From: Brachionus manjavacas
Lineage: Eukaryota > Rotifera > Eurotatoria > Ploima > Brachionidae
DNA: 64,000 nt
Reading direction: 5' to 3'
Assembly (NCBI GenBank): GCA_019054805.1
Contig: JAHQIY010000011.1
Coordinates: 1,617,001 to 1,681,000, forward strand
Numbering within the stretch: the first letter of the stretch is position 1; each line of letters opens with the position of its first letter. The position numbers and the translations under genes were made by a program. The notes beneath the pieces are model-generated. The model was not told where the DNA came from and did not search any database. It saw nothing but the letters and a program-made list of their open reading frames with translations. Shown piece by piece: positions 11,706 to 22,579 of this stretch.

Positions 11706-12938
11706 TTAATCAAATTTTAATAACAATAAAACACTTGAAATTGCAAGTAGCAAATTGTTGATTAAAAATGGCTCAGCAGAGTTGTTAATATTTGTGGTCA
11801 CAGTCCGTCCGTTTAAGGGTTGAACATCTCTAAAATTTATTTTTAGTCCTGATTCGTGAAATTTTTTTACCTTTTAATTAATTTAAAAAAAAATTAACAC
11901 AATTAATTTTCTAGCTTTACTTGAGCCTCTGATATATTTATTTTTTGATTGAAAACAGTCCAAATGACTCCTTCGGTACATGGTGGAGTGGTAAAACTTC
12001 CGCTATATCTAAAGTATCCGTTAGAATTCAATGTCGCAGCATCTGGAATCATAGAATTAAGAGAATATTGGACAGTCCTTGTTTCTAATAAATTTGATTA
12101 TATTTTAGATTTTTTTTTTAAAAAACTAAATTACCCGGATTATCTGGATTGTATTTAATATTTGCAACATCAATTAAAGGCGCTAGATTATCATTATCAC
12201 TTTCGCTAATCTAAATTCATATATCAAATACTTTTTATTTTCTTTTTCAAAAAAACATTTACTTCAAAGAAAAATCCCAAAACTGCTATTGATCCTTTCG
12301 TTTTAGCAGATTCATGCACCAAATGAACCTTGGTTGTAAATATTAATCTAAAAAATTGAATAAATTTTTATTTACCTCTAGTGGAAATTTTTTTCCATCT
12401 AATACGTGTTCACTTCCTGTGAAATAAATAAGCTTAAAGAGAAAAATGAATAGTTTTAAAAAATTTGGTACCTTGATAAATATTATATCCCCAATGAAAA
12501 TGAAAACCTAACAAGTTAAATTTTTCGGAAAAATCGCTTCCTTCAACATTTGGAGGTGAATCGTTGACTGTTTCCAAAGATACTTTTATTTTTGAGAAAA
12601 ATTAGAAAAGCTTATTTATCAAGTCACATTTATCTACTTGAATGTCCATTGTTTGTAGCAGTCCATGTAAAACTTTTGTTGTAATTGGAAAAAGCAAAAT
12701 TCCCAAGATTGGAGTCATATTTAGCTGATGACTGTTGAATATTTATGGGTGATTGAGAAGTTAACTTGCAATCTTTTAAATCATCCCGAACAAAATTATT
12801 CCAAAAGTCAGGTCCTTCCTCTTGATAATCCCAAGTCGCAGAATTAATAACTAACATAAAAGGTAAATAAGTTTATTTACAATTAAATTTTAATTTACTG
12901 GTCAATAAGCTAGATGCAACAAATAACTTTAAAAACAT
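11706..12938 (-). CDS. Alpha-carbonic anhydrase A, secreted, GPI-anchor type
   Basis: Carbonic anhydrases hydrate CO2 at a His-coordinated zinc. Eight exons assemble: 12938-12899, 12850-12638, 12582-12472, 12416-12376, 12328-12263, 12210-12135, 12084-11921 and 11870-11706. All introns are GT-AG, most 46-60 nt, and the sum is 876 nt, exactly 291 codons plus stop. Exons 1-2 give a signal peptide ([18 protein letters not shown]) followed by TWDYQ. Further hallmarks are QSPINI, NNGHS (proton-shuttle His), FHFHWG and VHLVH (three zinc His), [10 protein letters not shown] and [11 protein letters not shown]. The C-terminus has a small-residue patch (NNSAEP) followed by a hydrophobic run, as in CA4-like GPI-anchored enzymes. 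All catalytic residues are present. The reading-frame closure across seven introns makes the model strong. Confidence 0.93.
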
Positions 12939-14846
12939 TTTTAATTAAATTTAATGATAGGAAAAGAAAGCATTTTTTCTCACTATTTATCTGCTCAATA
13001 TTTGAGCACATCAGACAACTAAATGCGCCATCGAAAGCATTACCTTTAATTCGAATTAATATTCTATTGAAAAAAAATATTTTAATTTTATTTATTAATG
13101 GTTAATTTTCTTAATAAGTGAAACGTGTTGTTAATGAGATCCTATAATTAATAATTTAATTTGATTCATTTGAAAAAGAAAGAGTGGTGAATTAATCGTA
13201 AAAAAATTATTGAGAACATTCAAAATGTTTTATTGAGGAAAATCGAGAAATTTTCCAAGTTGTATAAGAAATTAAAAAGAATGTCTATAAATTTTAATGT
13301 AATCCAGGTTTTTGAGTAATTTAGATCAAAATTTTAATTTAAGATAAGAACAATAAAAAAAATAACCAAAAATTTTATTTATTTTTTCGACTAAAAATTT
13401 AACACTTTTTATTACTAGAATTTTTTTTTGGATTTAAATCAGCCAAATGCAATCGGATATTTTGAAACTTTGGGTTATATAGATTTTGATTTTAATTATT
13501 TCGATTTCGTTTTTGAATCATTATTAATTAAATAAATTAATTTTTATTAGCCTTATGTTATTCATTTTTGTAAAGTAACAATAAAATTTATAAAAAATAC
13601 AGTTTAAAAAAATTAGTTTTTTTTTTTAATAATTTCTTGTAATTTTTATTGCATACAACCACTTAAAATAAATAAAAATTCTTTCCTTTATTATGTTTGA
13701 TCAATTTCAGTTAGAGTATTAAATTAAAGTTTGAATAAAAAACTCAATATTAAGGTATAAATACTGAGAAATAGAATGGCTCATATTTATACAATTAGAT
13801 TGGATCATTAGCAAATGCATGCACCAAAGTGGCCGTGACCGCCTCTGGATGTATAATTTACAATTAGTCCAAAAGCTGCAGTTTTAATTTAGAGAAATAT
13901 CTCATTTAATCAATTTTCTTTTTTTTTAAATTTTTAAGTACCATAAATCAAAATTTTTGTCTTTAGAAAAATTAAATAATAGCTTATATAAAGCTTATTA
14001 TCTTATAGTGAGTTTTGATAAAATTAAAAATTAAAATGAAGCAGGAATTCAAGGAACTTTAAAGATAATTATCGATTGTAAGAAATGCATGACATCGGGT
14101 CTTTATTTTAGAAAATGTGATTCTCTATTATTTTTTTTGATTCTCAAATTGATGTTCACAAATAACTAAATATCAATTAACGTTTAATTGTAGAGGATAT
14201 TTAGCTATCTATTTGGTAAACCATTGGTCACATCATGCTTTTTTTAAACAAAAAATCAAAAAAAAATTATTTAAAAAAGTATTTGATCGCTTGGATAGGC
14301 AATAATTTAAAAAGAATGCAATTAAGCAATTGAATTTAATTGAACCAGTTTACTTTTAATTTTTTTGTTACATAAAATATTTTTTTTAAGTTATGGTTAA
14401 TTATATGTTGTTTGAGTGTTAGAATTTTTAAAAATGAGAGCATTTAGTCTATTAAACTTGTAATGAAAAGACAGGTGAAAATCAAGAATAGATTCGTAGG
14501 AGTTTTATTAACCAAAATTAAATTTTAAATCATTCTATGATAGACTATTTTGGTTACATAATTAAGATATTCTAGCAAAAACTATGGATTCATTCGACCA
14601 AAAATCCATTTTTTAAAATAGAGTCAACTCATTGTACTCCATTGGAATTCAAAATTAGAAGAAAATATCTTATTAAAAAAAAGTACAAAGCTACACAATT
14701 TAGATTCATTTCTTCACTTGCTTAGTGTTAAAAAGTAAGAAATTTCTGTCTTTTCAGTCTTTAATAGAAGAAAATACATTCAATAGCAATATGTTGGCTA
14801 AAATATGAACAAATGATTAAAATCAAAAAAAGATCATATAAAAAAA
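12939..14846. other. Intergenic region upstream of carbonic anhydrase A
   Basis: It presumably contains the carbonic anhydrase promoter. AT-rich, with no long frame. One GC-richer scrap at 13797-13880 is listed separately. Confidence 0.4.
13799..13872 (-). other. Exon-like scrap encoding a Gly/His/Cys-rich C-terminus
   Basis: Downstream of an acceptor-like CTGCAG the minus strand reads FGLIVNYTSRGGHGHFG then ACIC and two stops. The base composition is much less AT-rich than the surroundings. The GG-x-G and C-x-C spacing faintly recalls cysteine-stabilised defensin C-termini, but only two Cys are present and no upstream exon was found. Function unknown. Confidence 0.2.
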
Positions 14847-15466
14847 GGGTTCTAGTCCATTAGCAGAACAAGTGTTCACGAAATAGGTGAAAAATTTATG
14901 TTCACGGTTTTAATTATTTTTACCCTGATAGGTGGACAAAAGTTGTTCACCTACTTTTTAAATTGTTCACCTAAATTTAACAATGTTCATCTATCTTTTT
15001 AATTTGTCAAAAGGACAATTTTTAACTGTTCCTTGTAAAATTTATATAAAAATAGGAAAGAAAAATTTTGAATACAAATTTGTAAGAATGATTCTGCAAA
15101 TTTAAATTCTTATATAAATATTATATTTTTTAGATACAAAATTTTTTTCAGAATTTGCTGGAAATTTAATAGAAAAAAATGAATAAAGTTTTTGAATCTG
15201 AAGAATATAAGAAACGTTTATTTGAAAGTGAGCGTGTTATAAAAAGCCATAAAACTCTAAGTCATAAGAAGTTTTTAATTTAACAAGACACAAGACATAA
15301 AATTCTTTATTAGAAAACTCAAATAAATTTTTTTATAATTAAACTTTTTTTCAAATGTTCACCTATCAGGATAAAAATAATTTAGTGAACAATTTGTTCA
15401 CTTAAACCGTGAACATGAATTTTTCTCTTTTTTCATGATCACATATTCACCTAATGGACTAGACCC
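14847..15466. mobile_element. Inverted-repeat element with GGGT(T)CTAGTCC ends
   Basis: The left end GGGTTCTAGTCCATTAG and right end CTAATGGACTAGACCC are inverted. The similarity continues inward through TGTTCACGGTTTAA and many TTCACCTA motifs. The interior has a 34-residue ATG frame at 15179-15283 (+), beginning MNKVFESEEYKKRLFESERV, with no recognised domain. The flanks are A-runs, so the target duplication cannot be read. Confidence 0.7.
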
Positions 15467-15520
15467 AAAAAAAGTACAAAAAAGTCTGATTCAACTCAAT
15501 GTCATGACTTGGACTATTTT

Positions 15521-16260
15521 TTATTTATTATTATTAATATTTTTGTTTATTTGTACCGATCGAAAAAAAATAAAAACAAAACTAAATAAAATTGAATTGA
15601 GCAAAATTAAATATTTGAAGTTTCGGGAAAAAAAGAGAGGTAGTTAAGAAGCAATTATACAATAGAGTCGGGTATTCAATACGTCTTGATTCGAAGCCGG
15701 CCATATATTCTTCCACCAATTTGACCGAACAGAATGCCTAAACATATATTTCACTCAATTCAAAATGTCGATTTTAAAATTTTCAATAGTTTCAATTTAT
15801 TTAAGGCCTCGTGATCTAAAATTTTGGAAGGAGCATCACTTTTTAATTAAATTTAGCCTTGAATTAAAACGTTTTTGAAAAAACTTTTCAACTGATATCT
15901 TCATTTTCCACTTGCAAAGCCAGTGCTCTAGTTCAGCTTAGTATTTATTGACCTTATTTTCTAGATTACCCTGATTCTTTAAGAAAAAAAAAGTAACAAG
16001 GTCATCAGTAAAAGAATCTTTATTTGTTTATTTCTTTTGGAAATTTCATTAATAAATAAACTGAACAAAAGTGGACTAATTAATGAGCCTTGAGGAACAC
16101 CTGCGGTTTTTGAATTTTCCTCAAATGATCATTTAAATTTAGTTCTATATTTTTTCCAGTGACTTAAGTTGAGCATTTTTGAGTCAATGGCCTTTTCTGC
16201 TGATACCTTTCACACGTTGGATACGTTTTCCTCTCTGGTCTTTCTTTATATTTTTTTGCA
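15521..16260 (-). mobile_element. LINE reverse-transcriptase fragment, 5'-truncated and decayed
   Basis: On the minus strand a block near 16060-16120 reads AGVPQGSLISPLLFSLFINE, the RT region with GVPQGS. Later pieces include LVEEYMAGFESRRIEYPTLL. The same family occurs at 24165-25060, where KYKEGFESR and IEYPTPLYNC align. Many stops and frameshifts are present. The 3' end shows a TTTATTTGTACCGA stretch resembling the shared LINE tail. Confidence 0.65.
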
Positions 16261-16837
16261 GACATTTGAATTTTAAGTCCATTAATTCGAACAGCGTAGA
16301 AGAATTTTTGAACAGGTTTTTATCAGAGTCTGTTGTAAGTAAGTGAAAACGAAAGGTATACCTTCTAGGAATCTATATTTATATCATTTATATTTATTTC
16401 TTAACCTAAATTTTTTCTGCATCAAATGTGGTTCAAAATTCATATTTATATCTTTTTTGATTTGAAGTTGTAAATAAATATGATTGCATCATTCTCGAGT
16501 TTATTAAGGGTCATATCAAGCGCATCAAAAAGAACTTTGAAGAGAACTGGTTTTTCAAGCATTTTTAGATTGATTTTAACAAAATATTTAAAAATCCTTA
16601 TCAATTTGGATTTGATATTTTTACCGACATTGTCAACAAACAAATTTTAATGGTTTTGCATATCACGTGATAACTCTATAAATTTTATAATTTACTACTC
16701 AAAACACTAGAATGTTTTTTTCTACTCTTTTTGTTACTTCTTTTGCTTGTTGTTCTACATATTTTATCTCTTTTAAGAAATTATTTTTCCATCAAAACTA
16801 AAATCAAAAAATATTATAAATAATTAATTTTGTTTCC
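16261..16837. other. AT-rich spacer
   Basis: No gene recognised; the open frame of 65 codons at 16446-16643 (-) has no motif and AT-driven composition. Confidence 0.4.
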
Positions 16838-16839
16838 AA

Positions 16840-16986
16840 AAATAAATTCTAGGCTGCCAAGTCATAAAATTGAATCCTATTTAGTTGATTGAGAACGGGT
16901 TCTTTGAAAATGATTTTTAGTTTTCCAGCGTTCTTTCATTAAATTACCGATATAATGTGGTAGTGAAGTTTTTTAGATTTTTTAAA
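16840..16986. repeat. Dispersed repeat of about 147 bp, copy 1
   Basis: Nearly identical to 21300-21446 in the same orientation; the shared core includes GATTGAGAACGGGTTCTTTG and TTACCGATATAATGTGGTAG. A short similar piece (CCAGGACCATAAAATTGAAT) occurs near 38340. Class not identified; it could be a MITE or SINE fragment. Confidence 0.7.
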
Positions 16987-17019
16987 GTAAAACTTTCGAC
17001 AAAATAAATAGAAAAAAAC

Positions 17020-17815
17020 TATTCCTTACGCTTATTGGAAAAATCAAACCGCTAATATGGAGAAGTCTAAAAAATTATTATGGAAGCTCGCTAGCATACA
17101 AAGAAAAGAAAAACATCAAAAATTTTTGAGACCACAATTGGTGTAAAGCAAGGTGGTCCATTGTCAACTTAACTTTTTGCAATATACATTGAAGAATTGG
17201 TGGAGTTATTAGAGAAAGAAAATCTAGGAATCAAAATTCAAGATCTCCAAATCGGAATAATCCTATATGCGGACGACATAATTATCTTAGGTGATGATGA
17301 AAAAAATACAGATCTTTAGAGATATGCGAAGAATTCGGAACAAAAAAAGAGATCAAGTTTAATCCTGATATATCACAATTGATAGTATTTGGCAATAAAA
17401 AACAAAGAAACAAAAAAGTATCACTAATGATGAACACAAAAGTGATCGAGAATCATGACAAAATCAAGTACCTTGGAGTATTAATCAACTCGAAAAATAC
17501 AAACGACGATCACATACAGTAACGAATAAAGAACACAATAAAGAGTCAAAATGCAATCGGAGCCATTGTAATAAATGAAAGAATTCTCAAAACCAAAATT
17601 AAAATTCAGCTTTACAAAACCTACTGTCGACCTATCTTATCCTATGGATGTGAAGCACTAAAAATTAATCAAATAGACCAAAGACAGCTAAAAACAACTG
17701 AAGGAACTATAATAAAAATAATTATGTGTCTTGGAAAGATAGCCAAAAAATCCAAACTAATGCATACGTTAGAAATGGAAACAACAATATTTTACTACTT
17801 TTCCTTATTTTTTTG
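17020..17815 (+). mobile_element. LINE RT fragment (RTE/craniofacial-type), decayed
   Basis: The plus strand reads TTIGVKQGGPLST, then LFAIYIEELVELLE and IGIILYADDIIILGDD (YADD catalytic motif), then IKYLGVLINSKNT and IKIQLYKTYCRPILSYGCEA, typical of the RT thumb in LINEs. In-frame stops and shifts occur between the blocks. It is 5'-truncated within the RT. Confidence 0.75.
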
Positions 17816-18164
17816 AAAAAGTAATTTAAGCTTTGAAAAAATTTTGTATATTTTGTAAAAAGCTAAATATAATTTTAATAATTTATTTTATAACTACTTT
17901 GTACATATAATATTATCTTTTTTGTAACTTGAAACAAAAATTAGTTTACAAATGTCATTTTAATTTTTAATATAAAATACATATAAGCTACAGCAAGACT
18001 AGCTTGCGGAGGTAGCCTAGGACTAGGAGGTCACCTATGGTAGCTCCTTGCACATTACACATAAAAAATTACTGCAAAAAGAAAAAACTGTTTAAATTTT
18101 TAGGTCAAAATAATAAATAATAATAAGTTATAACAAGCTAACAATCTTTCTTCTCTTTCTTTTC

Positions 18165-19478
18165 CTTTTTTTTTTTTTTCTACGTTAGACTTTTAGACCG
18201 ATCCAATCAAGCAAATCAACTAGACCTATCAAGCTCCACAAAGACCACAATCAAGGTAACTCAAAATTCTTTTCTTTTTTGATCCGATTTTTTATAAATA
18301 AATGTTCCTGTTCATGATTGTTGACTGGACGTGAAGGTATCGTATCGGTTCTTGAACTTGTTGACCGAGTCGGCGTCTATGACTGTAGCTGGTAGAGCGT
18401 TCCACTCGTTGACTTTCCTGTTGGTGAATGTGTTTGCTCTTTGAAGACATTTGGTGGAGACCTGGCCGAAAAATCTTCTTGCATGACCTCTGATACCTTT
18501 TGCGGGTCCGGGATGGGAAAGTAAACTTGCGGGAACCGGGGGGTTAACCAAGCTCACTTCGTTGATGCCTTTGGGAAGTTTGAACATCTGGATCAGATCT
18601 CCACTTACACGGCGCTCATAAAGGGGAGTTAGTTCAAGGACGGCAAGACGGTCTTCCTAGCGCCAGTTTCTAATACGGGGAACCAGTTTGGTGGCCCTTC
18701 TCTGCACCTGCTATAGCATCTTTGCGTCTTTCTTGCAAGGGGGGACCAGACAACAGTGGCATATTCAAGGTGGGGTCCTACGTAGGCACAATAGAGGGAC
18801 CTGCAGGTATCTAAAGTCCAATATCTAAATGATCTTTTCAACTGGCTGAGTATTCTAGTAGCTCTGTTCACTTGATTTTTAATATGAATAAAAAATTTCA
18901 AGTTATGTGAAAATGTAACTCCCAGATCCTTTTCTGTGTCGACGTAAGCTAGTGCACTCCTGGACTCGTCTTCCCCCATCAGTAGTTCTGATTGGGTGTA
19001 TCTGTTCTTGCCAGACTTGCTGAATTCCATCACCTTGCATTTGCTCTCGTTGAAGAGCATTCGCCACGTGTTTGACCATTCAGAGATTGCATCAAGTTCA
19101 TGTTGCAGTGTTGATAGATCACTGGTGCTTCGTATTGTGGCAATCAGTTTACTGTCATCGGCAAATAGTTTGACAAGGTGGCTGACCGCCGCTGGCATGT
19201 CGTTGATGAATATGTCGAACATAAGCGGACCAAGAACGCCACCTTGAGGGACCCCACTAGACACATCAATCCAGTCAGCAATGTGCTGACCCATCACAAC
19301 CCGCTGCTGCCTTCTTGACAAGAAGTCGATAATCCAATCGACAATGCCTGGACAGAAACCGTAGGCAACCAGTTTGGCTCTTAGAGATGCGTGACAAACT
19401 CTGTCGAAGGCTTTTGCAAAATCGAGGAAGACCACTAGGACGTGGAATCCCCTATCGATGCCATCGCTTATGCGGTTA
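18165..19478 (-). mobile_element. LINE (CR1/jockey-like) RT fragment with 3' UTR and poly(A)
   Basis: The minus-strand frame runs ISDGIDRGFHV, then VVFLDFAKAFDRVCH (RT motif A), SGVPQGGVLGPLMFDIFIND (motif B), VKLFADDSKLIA (motif C) and LDTCRSLYCAYVGPHLEYAT. One frameshift near 18600-18650 separates it from a C-terminal part (GPAKGIRGHARRFFG, FTNRKVNEWNALP). The 3' UTR ends in poly(A), visible as the T-run at about 18160-18180. The 5' end is truncated at RT motif A. GC content is far above the surroundings. The fragment at 56040-56870 belongs to the same family. Confidence 0.88.
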
Positions 19479-19860
19479 TAATTTTTAATTTATTTTTTTT
19501 TAAACATCGCCAAGATAGGTGTAATTTTATGTAATAAATTAAATAAATAATAAATTAAGTTTTGTATTTCTGGATCAATGAATAAAAAAAAACAAGAAAA
19601 AATCCTACAACTTTTAACGAAAGCTTTCTAAGCAAATACGCAAAAAAAAAAATATTTTTACCATACTACAATCTTACTTGTTTGTATCTTCTTATTTCTT
19701 GTAGTTAAAATTTCTTCTTTTCAAATCTTAAAGAAAGACAAACTTTACTTTAATTTACTTATTTTATTTTATTTTTATTTTTTTTTTACAACACCCTCGC
19801 GGTGTTTACTGATAAAATAATAATAAATAATAATTTATCAGGTGCGAGAGTTTTTTGAAA
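19479..19860. other. AT-rich spacer with LINE-tail motif
   Basis: It contains ACACCCTCGCGGTGTTTACT at 19791-19811, flanked by A/T simple repeat. The same motif recurs inverted at 46177-46195. It probably marks a LINE or SINE 3' end. Confidence 0.4.
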
Positions 19861-19867
19861 TTCAAAA

Positions 19868-19988
19868 ATATTTTTCGATGATTGTTACTTTTTCGATGAT
19901 TGTTACTTTTTCGATGATGAAATTTTTCATTTTCAGCCATACCATCTCAATGGGGTTTAAATCTGGTGAATTTGGTAGTGATTTAACC
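19868..19988 (-). pseudogene. Tc1/mariner transposase C-terminal scrap
   Basis: The minus strand reads VKSLPNSPDLNPIEMVWLKMKN, the D/E-containing signature SPDLNPIE-x-VW of Tc1/mariner transposases. An 18-bp unit, TTTTTCGATGATTGTTAC, is tandemly repeated just downstream. The piggyBac-like element abuts its upstream side. Confidence 0.6.
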
Positions 19989-19992
19989 TTAA

Positions 19993-20976
19993 CACTCAAA
20001 TGACCACCGTGTCATTTTTGACATTTTTAAGGTTATTTTGCCAAAAAACTCTGGCAATTTTTTTTTATGATTTATATTTTTTGATTAATCTAATTTACTT
20101 GATATTTGAAAAAAAAAAAAGTGAAATTTGAAAAAATATATTCAAATTTTTCTGCAAAAAAAAAAAGCTTACTTAAATTACCAGCCGTGTCATTTTTGAC
20201 ACGTCATTCATTTTGTCTACTTGAAGCTTTTTAAATATTACATTATGTGACATGGTGTGCTTTTTTTGTTTGATTTTTTCTTCTTTAAAATAAAATTGAT
20301 TATTAAATTGAAAAATTAAAAATGTCACGACGAGAAGCAGCCCTAAAAGCCCGCAAGGAGTTAGAAAAGTACAAAAACTGTAATGATATTGAATCAGGGG
20401 AATCAGATGAAGAGATAAACAATGAAAATGAAAGTGAAGATGAGGAAGAAAATAGTTCAATACCTGTTACTCTATCAACTCCAAAAACACCATCTCAAAA
20501 CAAAAAATAAAATTAGTTCTTTGAGTTCCTCAAATACTCCAGTTTCATCAAAAAAAGCCAATTTAGATTCAAGAAAAAAATGTCAAGTACGATTATGCAA
20601 AGAAAATAAAACAAATATTACCTGTACATTTTGTACAAAGCCAACATGTAGGGTTTGTCTTCATGAGCAGAAGGTCGAAGCTGTTTATAAAATATGTCAT
20701 GATAATGGCAAAAAACTATAATTTTTTTTTAATTTTCTTTTTTTTTATAATTAAAATTTTTTTCATTTTGAATTATTACAAAAATAAAAGATTTTTTTGA
20801 TTATCTGACTATTTTGCATTCAAATAATAATTTAAATAAAAAAATTAATTTTCTTTACATTTATCAAAAAAAATTGCTATTTTTTAATTTTTCCGCTCTT
20901 TAATATTGAAAATTTAAAATCGTGTCAAAAATGACACGGTGGTAATTTAAGGTAAAAAAAATTTTGGTCATTTGTG
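19993..20976 (+). mobile_element. piggyBac-like non-autonomous element
   Basis: The left end is TTAA|CACTCAAATGACC and the right end GGTCATTTGTG|TTGA, giving inverted ends and a TTAA target site (one copy mutated to TTGA). A near-palindrome GTGTCAAAAATGACAC occurs at least three times in subterminal positions (about 20008, 20188, 20923). The interior keeps a start (MSRREAALKARKELEKYKN, then an acidic SGESDEEINNENES region, 20322-20510). After a shift it keeps a C-terminal zinc-finger-like block (CKENKTNITCTFC, CRVCLHEQK, to 20721). Acidic N-terminus plus Cys-rich C-terminus without the DDD core is the layout of an internally deleted piggyBac transposase. Confidence 0.7.
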
Positions 20977-21299
20977 TTGAATAATTTTTTAAAACTAATT
21001 TATTATAACAATAGTAAAAAATTTAATAATAAAATTACCATTTTTACTTTAATTTTCGTAAATTTACCATGGATCCTTATGTCAAATCACTACTGTAATT
21101 ATAATCAGGATATTAATAAAAGAATGTTCATTTTCATTTTTCACTATCTATATTGAGTTCTTGATTTTTTGACTCTATGATTGGGATAATTTTTGGACCT
21201 TACATAGATCTGAATTTATTCATTTTAAGGCCTGCTAAATAGAGATTTTTCGCTCGTTTCTCAATTAAAATCAGATCAATTTTTATTCCAAAATCTTTT

Positions 21300-21446
21300 A
21301 AAATAAATTCCTAGCTGCCAGGTCATAAAATTGAATCTCTATTTAGTTGATTGAGAACGGGTTCTTTGAAAATGATTTTTAGTTTTCCAGCGTTCTTTCA
21401 TTAAATTACCGATATAATGTGGTAGTGAAGTTTTTTAAATTTTTTC
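21300..21446. repeat. Dispersed repeat of about 147 bp, copy 2
   Basis: Same sequence and orientation as 16840-16986, with only a few differences over the whole length. The flanks show no obvious coding or terminal structure. Confidence 0.7.
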
Positions 21447-21992
21447 CTGACCGCAAGAGAATGTTTTTATATATTTTAGATGGATTCAAAACCTTTTTGA
21501 AATCGACTCATCAACATTTTATGCAGGTATAAACATTTTTTAATGAGGGACTCGGGTTGAAAAAAAATGAAAAAAATCTCAACTTTATATTTTTTTTGAA
21601 AATATCTCAACAACTTTATTCAATTCAATTTTATCCGCTCCTTTCGGATCTATATTTAATAGAATAATGTTGAAATTATCCCATAAATCAACTTAGATAA
21701 GTAAATTATCCATTTAAAATATTTTGGAAAAATTCCTTAACTATCAGACATCACTTGTCATTTTAAAAAATTAACCTAAATTCAGTATTTTTTTCAGAAA
21801 GCGTAAATGAGACTAAAAACAAATCAAGTAGCTCATTGTTTTCACCATTAAAAATGTTAAAAGAGATAGATTTGTCATTTATGATTTTTAAGAACATAAA
21901 GATCAATCAAACAAATGTTGGTTCGTTTTAAAAAAAGGAATTTTAAGGGGACGCTTTTGAGCAAAAAATCTGGTAACGCTAGTAAAATTAGG

Positions 21993-22235
21993 GAGCATTG
22001 TGAATTTTAAAACAAAAATTTTAAAATGAAATAACTTTTTTACTATGAGTCTAAAAACTGTTCTGCAAAATAAATCAGCTTGATGATTTTCTGATGCTTT
22101 TAGTGCTTTGCAGACTTGCAGAGTTGTTGCAGAGACAAAATTTTGGTGGTACAAATTTTATTTTTAGACTCATAGTAAAAAAGTTTTTTCATTTTAAAAT
22201 TTTTTTTGGTTCTTTGTACCAAAACTCACATTGCC
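21993..22235. mobile_element. MITE with 8-bp target duplication AAATTAGG
   Basis: AAATTAGG occurs at 21985-21992 and again at 22236-22243. The ends GAGCATTGTGA and TCACATTGCC are inverted. Inside, a 39-bp arm with ACTATGAGTCTAAAAA is matched by TTTTTAGACTCATAGT. The termini match the larger element at 43561-43913. An 8-bp duplication fits hAT (also P or Merlin types). Confidence 0.75.
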
Positions 22236-22460
22236 AAATTAGGATACCTAATGAAAATAAAAGTAACGATAAAAGCGAGCAAGATAATTGAAACAATTGA
22301 TTCATTTTTATTTCAAAAAATCATTAAAAATAAATAAGAAATTAATAAAAAAGACAAATTTCTAATTATCAATACAGTATTTATGTAGATTCATCAATGT
22401 TAGGCTACCGTATCTTTTGCTTTAAAGAAATGATAAAAAAAAAGAAAATAATTTTAAAAA

Positions 22461-22574
22461 TTAAATTTTACCACATTTGCAGCAACAGCACAAAGTGTCA
22501 CAAATACAATCGCAACAGCTTTTGAAACAGCCATAGCAGCAGCAACAAGCTTCACAGGCAAGACACAAACACAT
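22461..22574 (-). CDS. Very cysteine-rich small peptide, 37 aa
   Basis: ATG at 22574 to TAA at 22461 encodes 37 residues of which 17 are Cys, in clusters: MCLCLACEACCCCYGC, then FKSCCDCICDTLCCCC, then KCGKI. Such density occurs in metallothioneins and in membrane-associated Cys-rich (CYSTM-like) tails; I cannot assign either. The frame is short but the composition differs sharply from the AT-rich flanks and it ends cleanly in KCGKI-stop. There is no signal peptide, so it may be cytosolic, or an upstream exon may exist. On the plus strand the region reads as CAGCAACAGC-like triplets, so a simple repeat must be considered. Confidence 0.45.
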   Translation of the reverse strand: MCLCLACEACCCCYGCFKSCCDCICDTLCCCCKCGKI

Positions 22575-22579
22575 TTTTA

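Noticed and set aside
12914-13105. Plus-strand frame over the carbonic anhydrase first exon
   Set aside because: Shadow of the signal-peptide exon and its upstream AT-rich DNA.
18189-18255. Candidate plus-strand exon with a long pyrimidine tract, AG, and a GTAACT donor
   Set aside because: It lies in the 3' UTR of the minus-strand LINE; the pyrimidine tract is the complement of that LINE's poly(A).
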